A stretch of DNA of 64,000 nucleotides from assembly GCA_034687125.1 (NCBI GenBank), contig JAQGBZ010000103.1, positions 1-64,000 on the forward strand, written 5' to 3'. The stretch's first letter is position 1. Each line of letters opens with the position of its first letter. Shown here in pieces: positions 49,298-64,000 of the stretch. Under the pieces are notes generated by a model. The model was not told the DNA's origin. It searched no databases and saw nothing but the letters and a program-made list of their open reading frames with translations. Made by a program: the position numbers and the translations under genes. The DNA comes from Neelides folsomi (taxonomy: Eukaryota > Arthropoda > Collembola > Neelipleona > Neelidae).

Positions 49298-50819
49298 ATG
49301 TTGACTTCCATCATAAGAAGATGTTCTACCAATTCCAATACACCAAAGGCTGTACCTCTTTTTAGAGCAAAAAAGAAAAGCACGAAGAATTTGGTAAAAT
49401 AAAATTTTAGAGAGGTTTAATTCATTAACATTTTTATCTATTTTAAGATTATTGTATTTGAATCGTGTTTTATTGTATAGGGAATTGGCTTTGTTGACAC
49501 TAAAAAGGTCAAAGTTCAAGGAGGAAAAGGTGGCGATGGTGGAATTTCATTTCTAAGAATATTTGCAAACGATAGAGCTGGTCCTGATGGAGGCGACGGT
49601 GGAAACGGAGGTCATGTTATGTTCCAGGTATTTTCATATTCGACTTTAAATAAACAATAAAACTTCAAATTATTTATTAAAAGTTAAACGAATAACAACT
49701 ATTTTAATTATAGGCGGATTTCAACGTAAGTCATTTGTCGAGTGTTCCGGTTAGTATTAAAGGCACTGATGGAGAAAACGGGATGAATAAAAGTTGTTTT
49801 GGAAAGAATGCTGATCCTCTTATAATCCCGGTTTGTATTTTATGATATATATAAAATATAAGTATTTGTAGATATCTGTAGCGAATTTTATGTCGTATTT
49901 ATAATTTTCAAAATATTCTTCAGGTTCCCTTTGGCACAGTGTTTAAAAATGAAAATAACCAAATTGTTGCTGATCTTTGCTCGGTTGACAAATCCGTCTT
50001 CTTGGCTGCACGTGGAGGATCAGGCGGAAGAGGAAATCGGTTTTTTGCTACCGCTGCCAACCAAGCGCCCGAAATTGCCGAATTTGGTGCTGAGGGTGAA
50101 AGTTTCGCATATTCTCTGGAACTCACTACAATAGCACATGTTGGGTAATAATTTCAATAACCAAGTTAAAAACGAATCTTTAATTTTTTTAATGAAGTTA
50201 AACTTTGTTCCTTATAAAAGTAACTTATTATTATTATCATTCCAGGCTTGTCGGATTCCCAAATGCTGGTAAATCAACTTTCCTCCAATCAGTCACTCGA
50301 GCTCGACCCAAAGTGGCCGATTATCCGTTCACGACCTTGCAACCACATGTTGGAATGGTCTTTTATGATGACTACGAACGAGTTGCAATAGCCGACATCC
50401 CTGGGCTCATCGAGGACGCTCATAGAAATAGAGGACTCGGAATTGATTTCTTAAGGCATATCCAAAGATGCCTTTGTTTAGCTTATGTTATCGATTTGTC
50501 ATCGCAGAATCCTTGGGATGAACTTCAGGTTCTTTACAATGAAATTAGTCATTTTGACCCTACAATGCTTTCTCGCCCTTCGTTAATATTAGGGAATAAA
50601 ATGGATTTGCCCGCAGCAAGAGAAAATGTCCAAAAGTTTAAAGATTCGATAGGGGATGTTCCTTTTGTACCAATTTCTGCTAAAAACGGAGTTAATTTAC
50701 GAGAAGTATTGGACATTATCAAAAAATTCTATGATTCTGAGAGTAAGAAATTAAATGAAAAATATTTAAGTAAAGAGAAAGAAATAGATCATTCTAATCG
50801 ACCTTACAAATCTTATTAG
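49298..50819 (+). CDS. MTG2: Mitochondrial ribosome-associated GTPase 2 (MTG2/GTPBP5, Obg family)
   Basis: Predicted exons: 49298-49393, 49481-49627, 49714-49830, 49924-50144, 50246-50819; 384 aa. An Obg-type GTPase for late assembly of the mitochondrial large ribosomal subunit. Residues 1-32 (MLTSIIRRCS..., Arg/Ser/Lys, no acids) form a likely mitochondrial presequence. The glycine-rich Obg fold follows: QGGKGGDGGISF, GPDGGDGGNGGHV, ARGGSGGRGNRFFA. The G domain has GFPNAGKST (G1), DIPG (G3), NKMD (G4) and SAK (G5). Compared with GTPBP10, the phrases FVDTKKVKV, YPFTTLQPHVG and ENLREVL-like end favour MTG2. AATAAA at 50874-50879 is the likely poly(A) signal. Confidence 0.95.
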
Positions 50820-50865
50820 TATTTAGAAAGTGTTGTGCGACATTAATTCAATTTAAATGTTTATT

Positions 50866-51069
50866 TCAATTTGAATAAAAGTATAAATCTTTTTTCTTAT
50901 TGATGCTACCAATAACAAATATTTGAATTACAAGACAGATTGCGAAAGTATATAAGATGAAGATCCCAACTCGTCCAATGATGTCCTTTAGTCCGATGAT
51001 GCCAATGATAATAAGGAGCATTTAAACCATTGCTTTAACCATGCCTTGGCCAAGTTGGTCTGATTCCAT
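50866..51069 (-). other. Possible small membrane ORF interrupted by a stop
   Basis: On the minus strand an ATG at 51069 opens MESDQLGQGMVKAMV, then TAA (51024-51022). The same frame restarts with ATG at 51021 for 51 codons, with two hydrophobic stretches (MLLIIIGIIGLKD and IFILYTFAICLVIQIFVIG) and a Lys-rich end. AATAAA on the minus strand abuts its stop. It follows GTDC1 on the same strand by 147 bp, so it could be a small gene, a decayed one, or 3' untranslated sequence of GTDC1. No family was recognised. Confidence 0.25.
50874..50879 (+). terminator. MTG2: Poly(A) signal of MTG2
   Basis: AATAAA lies 55 bases after the MTG2 stop codon. Confidence 0.5.
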
Positions 51070-51215
51070 TCTGTAACTATTTTAAGTAATTATATACATA
51101 TTGTTTAATGTTTATGACATGAATGAGGGTTAGGAATAGTCACATGTCACATCTAATACGTTTCTTTTGTTTGTGCGTCATTAATTTATCATCAGAGAAT
51201 CCATATATTTTTGTT

Positions 51216-52901
51216 CTAATTGATGTTTTTATTAATCTGGGCAGAAAACAATGAAGTCCATATTTCTTTCAGATTGTCCCAAAGAAGATTAGATATAAGT
51301 GGAGGCATTGGAACACTTGAAGGATCCGAAGCAAAAGCTTTCAATTTATTGAAAAGGTCATCATTGTTTGAATAAAGAGTCTCCGGTGGGTATAGCTCGG
51401 GATAAACGAGTCGGTTTGGGAGTAATGGATAACAGCCGCTTAAAACCGCTTCCGCTCTAAAATTTAATAAAAAATTAAATTAAAACAAGCATAGATAGGT
51501 ATACATTAATAGGTACATTTAATAAAATTGCAACTTACATTGAAACTCCGAAAAATTCATGCTGTGAAGTAGAAACGACTACGTGCGCTTTTTTAAGAAG
51601 TTTCAAATATTCAGATTTTTCAAGTGGTCCAAATGTTGCGATTAAATGCCCAAGTTTTTCCTTCCCATTTTCAAATACCGGAGGAACGTCTTCGAAAGTT
51701 TCCCCAAGAAAATGAGCACGAAATTCTAAATTCTCTTCTTGGAGTCGGAAGAGAACTTGGAAGAAAGATTCCGGATCTTTGTCGAATTCCCTTTAGTTGT
51801 GAACCAAATATCGTGAGTATCGAGTATGTTATTTTTAAATGCTTAATGTAATTTTATGAAAATCGGATAATGAAAATTACCATCTATGTGGCCAAAGTAT
51901 ATGAAGAACATTTTCTTTGCTTGTGGTAAGATCAGTACAAGGCAGAGTAATTGGAAAATGAATGACTCTTGACTTTGGTTCAATCATAGCTGAAATGTTT
52001 TTCGGTCTATAATCCGGCATTATCTTTAAGGAAGGAGAAATTGAGTCGAGAAAAGAAGTTCGATTGTAGTTGGAGTTGAAAATAACCTCATCTGCGGCAA
52101 GTCTGTAAATATATAATGAATACTACAATAAATTCTTAACTGAATAAAATATTTTGTAGTAAATGAACATTATCTATAAACTATAGTCAAAATTTCATTA
52201 TTCATTTTAATAATATTATTTTATTCGACAATGTTTTATATAAATTGATTAACTGTTAGGAACTTTACGCAGAGGTAATGTCGTTGAAAGCGTATTGAAA
52301 ATCTCTTTCTTTTGGTGAACGCTGAGGATAATTAAGTTGATTTTCATGAAAATAAATAATTTTTCGGCATGATTGGAGATCTGGACGAAGACCAAGGAGT
52401 TGAGCTAATGGAAGAACGGAAGAAGTAAAAAGTATGCTAAAAATTAAAAGAGAGAAAAAGTATATAATGGCAGAAAAAGTAACATTTTATGATTTTTTAT
52501 TAAAATTATTCTATTGGAATTTTTGCTAATTTAAATTTTAATTCTTACTCATATTTTTTTATTGGAATTGCAAATGAGAGATGAAGAGCAGACGTTCGAG
52601 CTCGCCAATGCCATTTTTTCCCTTTCATTGTGACAACTTCAAATTCAAATCCAAGATTTTTGAGTTCGACTTCCAGCAGGTCAATGAGAACTTTGTGAGA
52701 ACCTTTTAAACAATTATATTATAATATTTACTTGTACGTAGAATTGGCATATGTTTTACATGTTTATTTTTAATAATATTTAAAAGTTGTCTATAAAAGT
52801 TAAGAAAAGATACATGCATCATGCATGATAGATTTATTTTATAACTTACCAGCGTAAAATGGTTCAATTAGTAAAATTTTATTTCCTCCTGTTTCACACA
52901 T
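51216..52901 (-). CDS. GTDC1: tRNA-queuosine alpha-mannosyltransferase (GTDC1/QTMAN)
   Basis: Predicted exons, minus strand: 52901-52850, 52702-52549, 52436-52269, 52102-51881, 51790-51539, 51456-51216; 362 aa, every phase consistent. A GT-B glycosyltransferase that adds mannose to queuosine in tRNA-Asp. The N-terminal DUF3524 half has ILLIEPFYAGSHK, KKWHWRARTSAL, IIYFHENQLNYP and VIFNSNYNRTSFLDSI. The C-terminal half has LHILWPHRWEFDKDPESFF, LGETFEDVPPVF, STSQHEFFGVS and EAVLSGCYPLLPNRLVYPE. Human GTDC1 is longer (458 aa), mainly through a linker between the halves that is absent here. The enzyme name rests on orthology. Confidence 0.94.
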
Positions 52902-53333
52902 TATTTGGCTCTTGTAGATAAATGTAATTTGTGATTGTGCATCCAGTGAATTCTAACTATGAAATTACATTATTTTAGTTTGTTTTTATAATGTGTTTTT
53001 AAATGTTTTATTTTATTTTTATAATGTTAACCGGCTCAATTTTTGAAGGACCATCAACCCCTTGTCTAGATTTGAAGAGATTCTTTTTTACTCTTTTCCC
53101 CCATCCATTCACTTCACCCGCTCATCGATAGTTTATTTGCATATCGCAAATAAATTTTAATACACTGATAGATTCTTAATAAAGTATACTGTCAAATTAT
53201 GCATAAAATGTTAACTATACTATACCTTTCCTTATCGTTAGCTGTTTCATGTTTATTATACGTACTGGAAATTTAGAGTAAATATGAAAAGAAAAAGAAA
53301 CGTCAGTTAATGCAAACGTAATTTTCATTATTT

Positions 53334-53339
53334 TTTATT
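53334..53339 (-). terminator. AARS1: Probable poly(A) signal of AARS
   Basis: AATAAA on the minus strand lies 103 bases after the AARS stop. Confidence 0.4.
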
Positions 53340-53441
53340 CAAATTTTGGTGAGCTCTTGATCCAATTAACCAATTAATTTGTATCAAACAATTCAAATAG
53401 GCAAAAATAGGCAAAACATTATGATTTGTATTAATGGTGTT

Positions 53442-57778
<4,337 letters not shown>

Positions 57779-58222
57779 CTTGTTCGGAGAGTCCTGGATG
57801 GATTCTACTAAAGACGGTAGATTTTATATGACGGGAATGGTGTAATAATTTCACGGGTTGCAAATGATTTGCAGTTCTTAAAGGTGAGCAACTGATCTAA
57901 CTGATGGCGATTTGAAAGGTAAATTGGAAAGGAGAACTTTGCCGGAAGCCAAGAAGAGAACTCAAATGAGTTTATAATACATGCGCTCTATAAGCCGGTT
58001 TTCAAATATCCCATGCAAAGCAATGGAAAAGTTATTGGAACAATGAACACAGCCTTTTTCACATACCAAATCCACGTGAATTTCAAAGCGAGGTGTTTGA
58101 TCAAGTTCTTTGTTCTTGACAATTGGACAATTGTTCGGTCTTGACAGTTGACAGGCATTTAATAAAAGTGTCAATTGTTTAATTACATTTTACAAAAACA
58201 TTTTAATTTATATATCACTTTT
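57779..58222. promoter_or_regulatory. Divergent AARS/TDP2 promoter region
   Basis: 444 bp between start codons of two head-to-head genes. It contains several TTGACAATTG-like repeats (58110-58175). A 70-codon minus frame (57962-58174) looks like chance. No TATA box was fixed. Confidence 0.4.
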
Positions 58223-61200
58223 ATGATAAAGTTTTCTTCAGTTGTCGGACTTCTAATTAAGAGTTTGAGTAGGAAGCCTTTAGTTCCGAAATTGACTTCT
58301 ACTTTGAGATCCTTTCCAACTTACTCAAAATCCCATTTTTATTTGAAAACTTCTCTTCTTCAGATTTCGACACACTTTGTACCTAAAATGGAGTTCTCGT
58401 CGACTTCTAACACGTCGGATCAATCTGCAAATGAGGAAGATCATGGTGGAGCTGAAGGAGAAAATGAAAGAGAAAATGAAAATGGAGATGGAAAGACTCC
58501 TTTTGCTGAATCTAGTGAGGAAATAAAACAGAAATGGATCTCTGATTTGGCTGCTATTTGTGGCATTGATTTGGATGAAGCAAAATCAAGGCTTGTGAAG
58601 AATAGTTGGGATGTACAGGTTTGTGATATATTGTTTTTTAATGTTTTTGAATTTGATTTATTTATTCGTTGTTTATTTGTCATATGTAATGCTTTATTCA
58701 TTTTCTTTTTAGATTTGCATTGATGAGTATCTGGCTCCTTTTCAAGATGAAGATGAAGAAATGGGCCCAGAGGATTTAATTGACAAGACCGAAAGAATTT
58801 CGGAGAATACAAATAATACTCAAGAACCTGAAGCTCGTCCATCGTCTGAGCCAACAGCCGTATTTTCACCTGAAGGTGCCAAAGAAAAAATTGCAGAAAT
58901 TGAAGTGTAAGTTATCTTTTTATGAAAAACAAAAGTTTCAGCGAAAAACTGATTTTTTGCTCTCAATTAACCTACAAATATTTTTATTTTGAAATCTCTT
59001 GCTCTTTAATTCTTTTTAAATGCTTAACCCAAACTATCAAAAATTGAAAAGTAGCACAATTGGTTGTTTGTTACGTTTTATGATAAAATTATGTATTATA
59101 AATGAATTTTTTCTTTAATGTAATAAGAAATATTAAGAGAATTTTCACATTTTTATTCAGTAGATTTTATTAAAATACATATGACGTTTATTCGATATTC
59201 AGTTTTCTAAATCAAAGATTGCTAATTTTGTTTATTATACCTTAAGTCGAAGCTACCAGCTACTTTCCAAATCCGTTCATGAGGGCTAAAAATTTTTTTT
59301 CGAAATAGCACATATAATCTTAAATTGTAAAATTAGATTAAAATTTTGTTCAAAATGATTGCGATCTTACCCAATCCAAAAGGCACCCATTCAACTTTTA
59401 ATGGAGCACTTGAAACTGGAGCGGCCGTAGTTGCTTTTTAATTAATTATAAAAAAAGTTATATTCGTTTCAAAATAATATTATATATATAAAATTTAATT
59501 TCCTTCATTAATTTACTTGTTCGTGTTAAAAGTGAATATAGATACAGCGCAAGGAGAATTTTAAGACATTCTAAATAACAAAAGTTTTGAAATACATATT
59601 TTGGTATATCATTTTAATTTCTTCAATTTATTAAACGGAACATACTTGTTTCCGGTTCAACTGGTTCTCCAAGATCTCCATTGAATTCTTCAAGATCACG
59701 CTCTTCAGCCTATTAGAGATTTGATAAGTCAATTAACTAACAAAATGATTTACTTTAAAATAATTTATAATTTAGGTAATAAGTTTGAAAATTACCATTA
59801 AATCGGTATCGGCTTCATCTGAAGTATTGGCTGAAGCTGCCCCACAAATCATGAGGAAAATCAATGCGAATTTCATATTTGTTAATTTGAAATTTCTTCG
59901 CCAACTTGTTCCTTTGATTAAATAAGTTGAATAAGTTTGAGCGGAAGAGTGAGGAGCTTAAATAGGACTCATGCAAAATATCTCCCTAAGTTTCCTACTT
60001 CTTTTATTTGCACAACCTGGCATCTCGTTTCAATCAAACTTATTGTTTCAATATTTACCACTTTACCATCTTTTGGGATAATTTGTGTTCTACTATTAGT
60101 AAATTTAATTGTAATTTTGGAAAGGCAAACTTGGTCAACCTTGATTTTTAAAAAATCGTACAAATAAATGAACCTCATTTCCTGTATTTGACTAAGGTCA
60201 TTATAGAGTGCCAAACATATTTTTTGTTTATTTAATTAAAACCGCTCATGCAAATAAAGGAATGAGTCAAATGATTATTAAGATTAATGAAAAATGAGAA
60301 CGCATTTTTAACAAATTACGACAATTTAATTACGTCAATTTACATTATCTAATAGTAATTATAGAATAATGCTCATATCTATTTTATTTATTATGTCAAT
60401 ACAGATTGCTTCCAGCTTCACCTTCTTCGAATACAACAACTTGGGCTCCAGAAAAGTTTACAATTTTAAGTTGGAATTTGGATGGCCTTGACAGCAAAAA
60501 TCTTGATAAACGCTGCCAAGCTGTTGTGGATTTGGTTGAAAAGTAATTGTTTGCTTCATGTACCATACATATACAATATTTGTAATACAGCTTTAATTGA
60601 TTTTAATGATTTTTATGCGTTTTTTATAGAGAAAAACACGACATTCTTTTCTTTCAAGAACTCATTCCTACTACGTTCCAATACATAGCTACCCGTCTAA
60701 TGGAAACTTATTTGCCGATCCTTGGAACTGAAGATCCAGAAGTGTCTTATATGACAGCCACTTTCTTGAGGCTTCGTCGGATCATATACGAAGATCATTA
60801 CATTGTTCCATACCCCCAAACAGCAATGGAACGAAACATTCTCGTCACAAAAGTTCGATCCTTTATAAATTATCGATTTTAAGGCTCGAACTCCTTTAAT
60901 TAAGCTTTTTTTAAATTTAGGCTTTCACAGGTCAAGCACAATTATATTTAGTTAACACGCATTTGGAGAGTACAGCCGAATTTACTCAAGAACGAGTCTC
61001 ACAGCTTAAGCAGTGCTTTGAACTCTGTAAAACTTTCCCTGAAAACAGCAGTGTGATTTTCGGCGGTGATCTTAATCTTCGGGATAAAGAGGTTTGATTC
61101 CATTTCAGTTCTTATATTAAATAAATGTAGCGATTGTCGGTAACTCCTGTGGAAATTTTCAATCACAAGTTGTCATTGTTTATTACAAATTGGATTGATT

Positions 61201-61784
61201 TTTAGGTTATTGGGGTTATGCCGCATAACATGAGTGACATGTGGATCAAATGTGGGGCTAGAAAAACTGCCGAATTCACATGGGATTTAACTCGAAATAC
61301 CAATAAACAGGTAAAATAAAAAAAATTCTATAGATCAATTTGACTAATTCTAACGTTAGCGACTGGTATCTTATTGAATATATCTTATTATTAAGTTAAT
61401 AATTATCCTAATTTAATTTACTAGATGCCATCAAAATTTCAACCTCGATGCAGATTTGATCGTCTATATTTTAGAGAGTCGAAACCTTCAACTGTCACTC
61501 CTGAGTAAATATTTTTTAATATTTAGATTTTAAATAAGCTGCACAAGTAACTGATAGAGGTTTTTATAAGCCGTGTGGGAAATACAAAAAACAAGATAAA
61601 ATAACGGGACTATTTTTAAAAATTTTTTTTTTGCCTATGAATTAGTTTTTTTGCTCTCACCGGAATTGAAAAAGTTACTGGAACTCAAACTTTTCCAAGT
61701 GATCATTGGGCAATTGTTTGCTCCTTCAAATTGTCCAAAGAGGCGAGGAAGCCAAAAGCAAAAAAGAGGAAAGCAGATGAGTAG
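58223..61784 (+). CDS. TDP2: Tyrosyl-DNA phosphodiesterase 2 (TDP2)
   Basis: Predicted exons: 58223-58618, 58713-58906, 60405-60542, 60630-60852, 60921-61091, 61206-61310, 61425-61504, 61646-61784; 481 aa, or 426 from the in-frame ATG at 58388 (human 362). It removes topoisomerase II tyrosine adducts from 5' DNA ends. A UBA-like domain (about 93-140: WISDLAAICGIDLDEAKSRL) precedes the Mg-dependent endonuclease/phosphatase domain. Its catalytic motifs are present: TILSWNLDGLD (Asn), FFQEL (Glu), NTHLEST, GGDLNLRDKE, and FPSDHW (His). Residues 1-55 from the first ATG are basic, hydrophobic and acid-free (MIKFSSVVGLLIKSLSRKP...), like a mitochondrial presequence. Intron 2 holds a separate minus-strand gene. 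Confidence 0.95.
59260..59876 (-). CDS. Small secreted peptide precursor nested in TDP2 intron 2
   Basis: Predicted exons, minus strand: 59876-59796, 59709-59646, 59433-59371, 59285-59260; 77 aa. All four exons have GT-AG borders and matching phases, and the whole gene lies inside TDP2 intron 2 on the opposite strand. Residues 1-16 (MKFALIFLMICGAASA) are a textbook signal peptide. An acidic part (DEADTDLMAEERDLEEF and on, with EPVEPET) follows, then a Thr/Ala/Pro linker, and a C-terminal segment VEWVPFGLALMNGFGK. There are no cysteines after the signal peptide and no dibasic sites. The layout (signal, acidic propiece, amphipathic end) recalls linear antimicrobial or cuticle/gland peptides, but no family was recognised and no function is claimed. 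Confidence 0.72.
59957..59964 (-). promoter_or_regulatory. TATA-like box of the nested peptide gene
   Basis: TATTTAAG on the minus strand lies 81 bases before the ATG at 59876. PyPyA initiator-like sites lie about 30 bases downstream (59928-59938). This supports an independent promoter inside the TDP2 intron. Confidence 0.45.
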
Positions 61785-62204
61785 AACTTTCTACATTCAA
61801 TTGTTAAATTAATAGGTAGCACCCAAACCCAGAAAGGTTGGCCCGCTCTCTTGTTTGGCCAAAACAAGAAGCGCTCCAGCCTTCTTGTGTTTAGGTAGTA
61901 CACAACCTGATACCACGAACTAAATAACAAACAGTGAAGTGTTCTTTGTAAATTAAATTAAATTACTACTATTCTATTAGCCTAATTTTTCAGTATTACT
62001 ATTAACAGTAAGTATTTATATTATATTGTAATTGTAAGAATAAATTCACGAATCATTTAAAAACATATGCATCAACAATTTGCCTTGTTGAATGAATCAT
62101 GTGAAAGAAAATGTTTAATTAAGAATATAGTTACTTGTATAATTTTCCTTAAACTACACATTAGAGAACCATTAAATTAAAGTATAGATTTATATAAAAA
62201 AATT
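61785..62204. other. Convergent 3' spacer between TDP2 and DAP3
   Basis: No gene. A 75-codon minus frame (61703-61930) is a shadow of the TDP2 end. Both neighbours end here. Confidence 0.45.
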
Positions 62205-62210
62205 TTTATT
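62205..62210 (-). terminator. DAP3: Poly(A) signal of DAP3
   Basis: AATAAA on the minus strand lies 48 bases after the DAP3 stop codon. Confidence 0.5.
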
Positions 62211-62257
62211 TCATTAGCATACAAAGGATTAAATAAATGAACAATTCTCTAAAATTT

Positions 62258-63972
62258 TTATCTCCCCTTGCACAATTCTCTTAAGTTCATGGGATTCCTG
62301 ACCGAAATGTACTCGAGCTCTTCACGTGCCTTTTTAGATCCAGCTTCGGGATGTGCCAGCCAATGATTTTCAATGTAAAAATCGATGATTGTCTGAACTT
62401 CTTGTGGCGTGTACTTTTCCACATGAACCGGAACGAATGGGTCAAAAGCTTCAAACCCCTAAAAGTTTGTAAAAGTCTCCATTTAATTATATACTAAATA
62501 TTTTAGCAAGAAATGATTATTCGTGAAAAGTAATCTCAATTTGAATTACCTTCTTTGTGAGGAGATATCTTGGTAAATCAGTATCTCTGACATTTGGTGT
62601 GTTGGCAGATGCGTCGACACTTGTAATGAGAATTCCATTATTCTAAAAATATTTAAAAAATTCATCGTAAAATTACTTTGATTTAAATCCTAAATAGTGA
62701 TTTAATTACTGGATAAACTAATTAACTTACCCAGTCATTTTGCGCAACTTGCTTGAATGCTTCAAATGCCGTGACTTCTTCTGGTGTCGGAACTGATTTA
62801 TCGTTTCTACATAATTTTTCTGTAGTGTGATAAAAACTATTGACTCCATCAAGTAAAACCATCGTCTTGCATCTTGACAATTGACATGATATTTAATTAG
62901 TTTTAAAAATAACTTTACAAAATAGTGTATTTTAGATCTTGGTTTGTGATAAAAACGTTTAATTAAAATAATCATTTTACTCTTCGTTTGACGAGTGAAT
63001 TTTCAGCTCTGCAATTAATGCATGAATACATTCGGAAGCATGAATAGGTCTCGAAATTCCATGTTCAACAATGTCAAGAAGACTCACATCAGATTTAGTC
63101 GACTCTCTCAAACCCCAGGAGTATTCCTTTGACGTCTTCAACTATTTCGTTAAATGGTAAAATAAAGCAAAAAATTAATATGTAACAAATATAGTTACAT
63201 CTTCGTTTCCATCAAGGGTTGTATTTAATTATTTATTATATAAAGTATATTTTAAAAATAATTATTTGTAATTGTAATTGGGTTAAATAATTTTTGTTAT
63301 CTTTAATTTACTCACCCCGAGTGTAGTAAGGAGTTGAGAGTTTTGTGTACGAAAATAAGTAAGAAAATTGACGGCAAGCGTCGTGTGGTCAATGAAGTTC
63401 GGCCTTAGTTGACTAGCCACCGTTTCTTTAGGATATCTTCGCCAAGTTGCAGCTGTTTGGTCATTTAATTATAATATAATTATTAATCCGATTTCGTTTG
63501 ATTGATATTCGCTCAATATATTTTATAAATTGACTTTGATTTATATAATAGCAATATTGGTAACAATAGGTAAAGAGCTCTTACACCATGGGACATAGAC
63601 TAAAATGAAGTTTTGGGTAAATCCATAATGAGCAAGTTGTCCAATGGCGATAGATTTCCCATTGCCTTTCTGGCCATCTAAATAGTTATAGTATAAAAAT
63701 TTTAAATTACACTTGTAAATAAATAACTTGGATATTAAATCATATTTAAATAGCTTACGTAGAACGAATTTAAGCACAGGATTACGAAGATCATACGACT
63801 GAATACAATTAACGATGTCTATATATGGTTTTCTAACTAGGATCCAATTCTTCCTAAATGTTTCACACTCAAGTCGAAACTCCGGTGTAAAACCAACATT
63901 TCCTATTACAACTTTATAGTCTTCATCGCTTATGCTGAAAAATCGTCCAAGGTGTTTCAGATTCAATTTTGC
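62258..63972 (-). CDS. DAP3: Mitochondrial ribosomal protein mS29 (DAP3), 5' end cut by window
   Basis: Predicted exons in the window, minus strand: 63972-63759, 63677-63585, 63452-63316, 63141-62981, 62872-62731, 62642-62550, 62458-62258; 346 aa, about 50 short of the human protein (398). The missing start, with the mitochondrial presequence, lies beyond 64000. mS29 is the GTP-binding small-subunit protein of the mitoribosome. The Walker A motif is GQKGNGKS and Walker B is MVLLDGVN. Other family signs are VPWSATWRRYPKE, WGLRESTKSDVSLLDIVEHG, TEKLCRNDKSVPTPEEVTAF, QNDWNNGILITSVDASANT and GFEAFDPFVPVHVEKYTPQE. The C-terminus ends SVRNPMNLRELCKGR. Confidence 0.94.
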
Positions 63973-64000
63973 CTAAAATAATAGCTTAATTATTATTCAT

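Noticed and set aside
57962-58174. 70-codon minus frame with a CxxC-like CEKGCVHCS
   Set aside because: Lies in the AARS/TDP2 divergent promoter, has no splice partners and no family match; the cysteines look accidental.

Overview
The window is nuclear DNA of an animal, most likely an arthropod. It is about two-thirds A+T by eye. Genes are split by GT-AG introns, mostly about 50-300 bp, and lie on both strands. The delta/epsilon-type glutathione S-transferases point to Arthropoda, probably Pancrustacea. I cannot name the species. No operon, CRISPR array or prokaryotic gene was seen. All exon models were built by hand: codon phase was carried across each junction and checked by exon length and by continuity with the known family. 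No search was run.

Layout. 1-121: a 33-bp minisatellite. 388-2917 (+): a protein joining a CFAP97/hemingway region to a cyclophilin domain and an acidic tail. 2924-3540: a non-autonomous DNA transposon whose target duplication begins at that gene's stop codon. 4097-6178 (-): a short TLDc (OXR1/NCOA7-type) protein. 6.3-9.1 kb: no gene, but a cluster of GC-rich hairpins. 9103-13064: two divergent GST genes. 14114-16370 (+): CCDC6. 17.4-40.9 kb (+): PACS, with a 12.7-kb first coding intron that holds a TATA/Inr promoter and a possible alternative first exon. 40.9-43.05 kb: no gene seen.

From 43.05 kb the window is gene-dense: ECHDC1 (-), a NOL8-like gene (+), CTU1 (-), NDUFA2 (-), MTG2 (+), GTDC1/QTMAN (-), cytosolic alanyl-tRNA synthetase (-), TDP2 (+) and DAP3/mS29 (-, cut by the right edge). 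A four-exon gene for a small secreted peptide lies on the opposite strand inside TDP2 intron 2.

Many genes in the dense block serve translation or mitochondria: tRNA charging (AARS), tRNA modification (CTU1, GTDC1), mitoribosome (MTG2, DAP3), complex I (NDUFA2) and nucleolus (NOL8). Four pairs are head-to-head: the two GSTs, ECHDC1/NOL8, NDUFA2/MTG2 and AARS/TDP2. The least explained items are the nested peptide gene, the PACS internal promoter, the CFAP97-cyclophilin fusion and the hairpin cluster.
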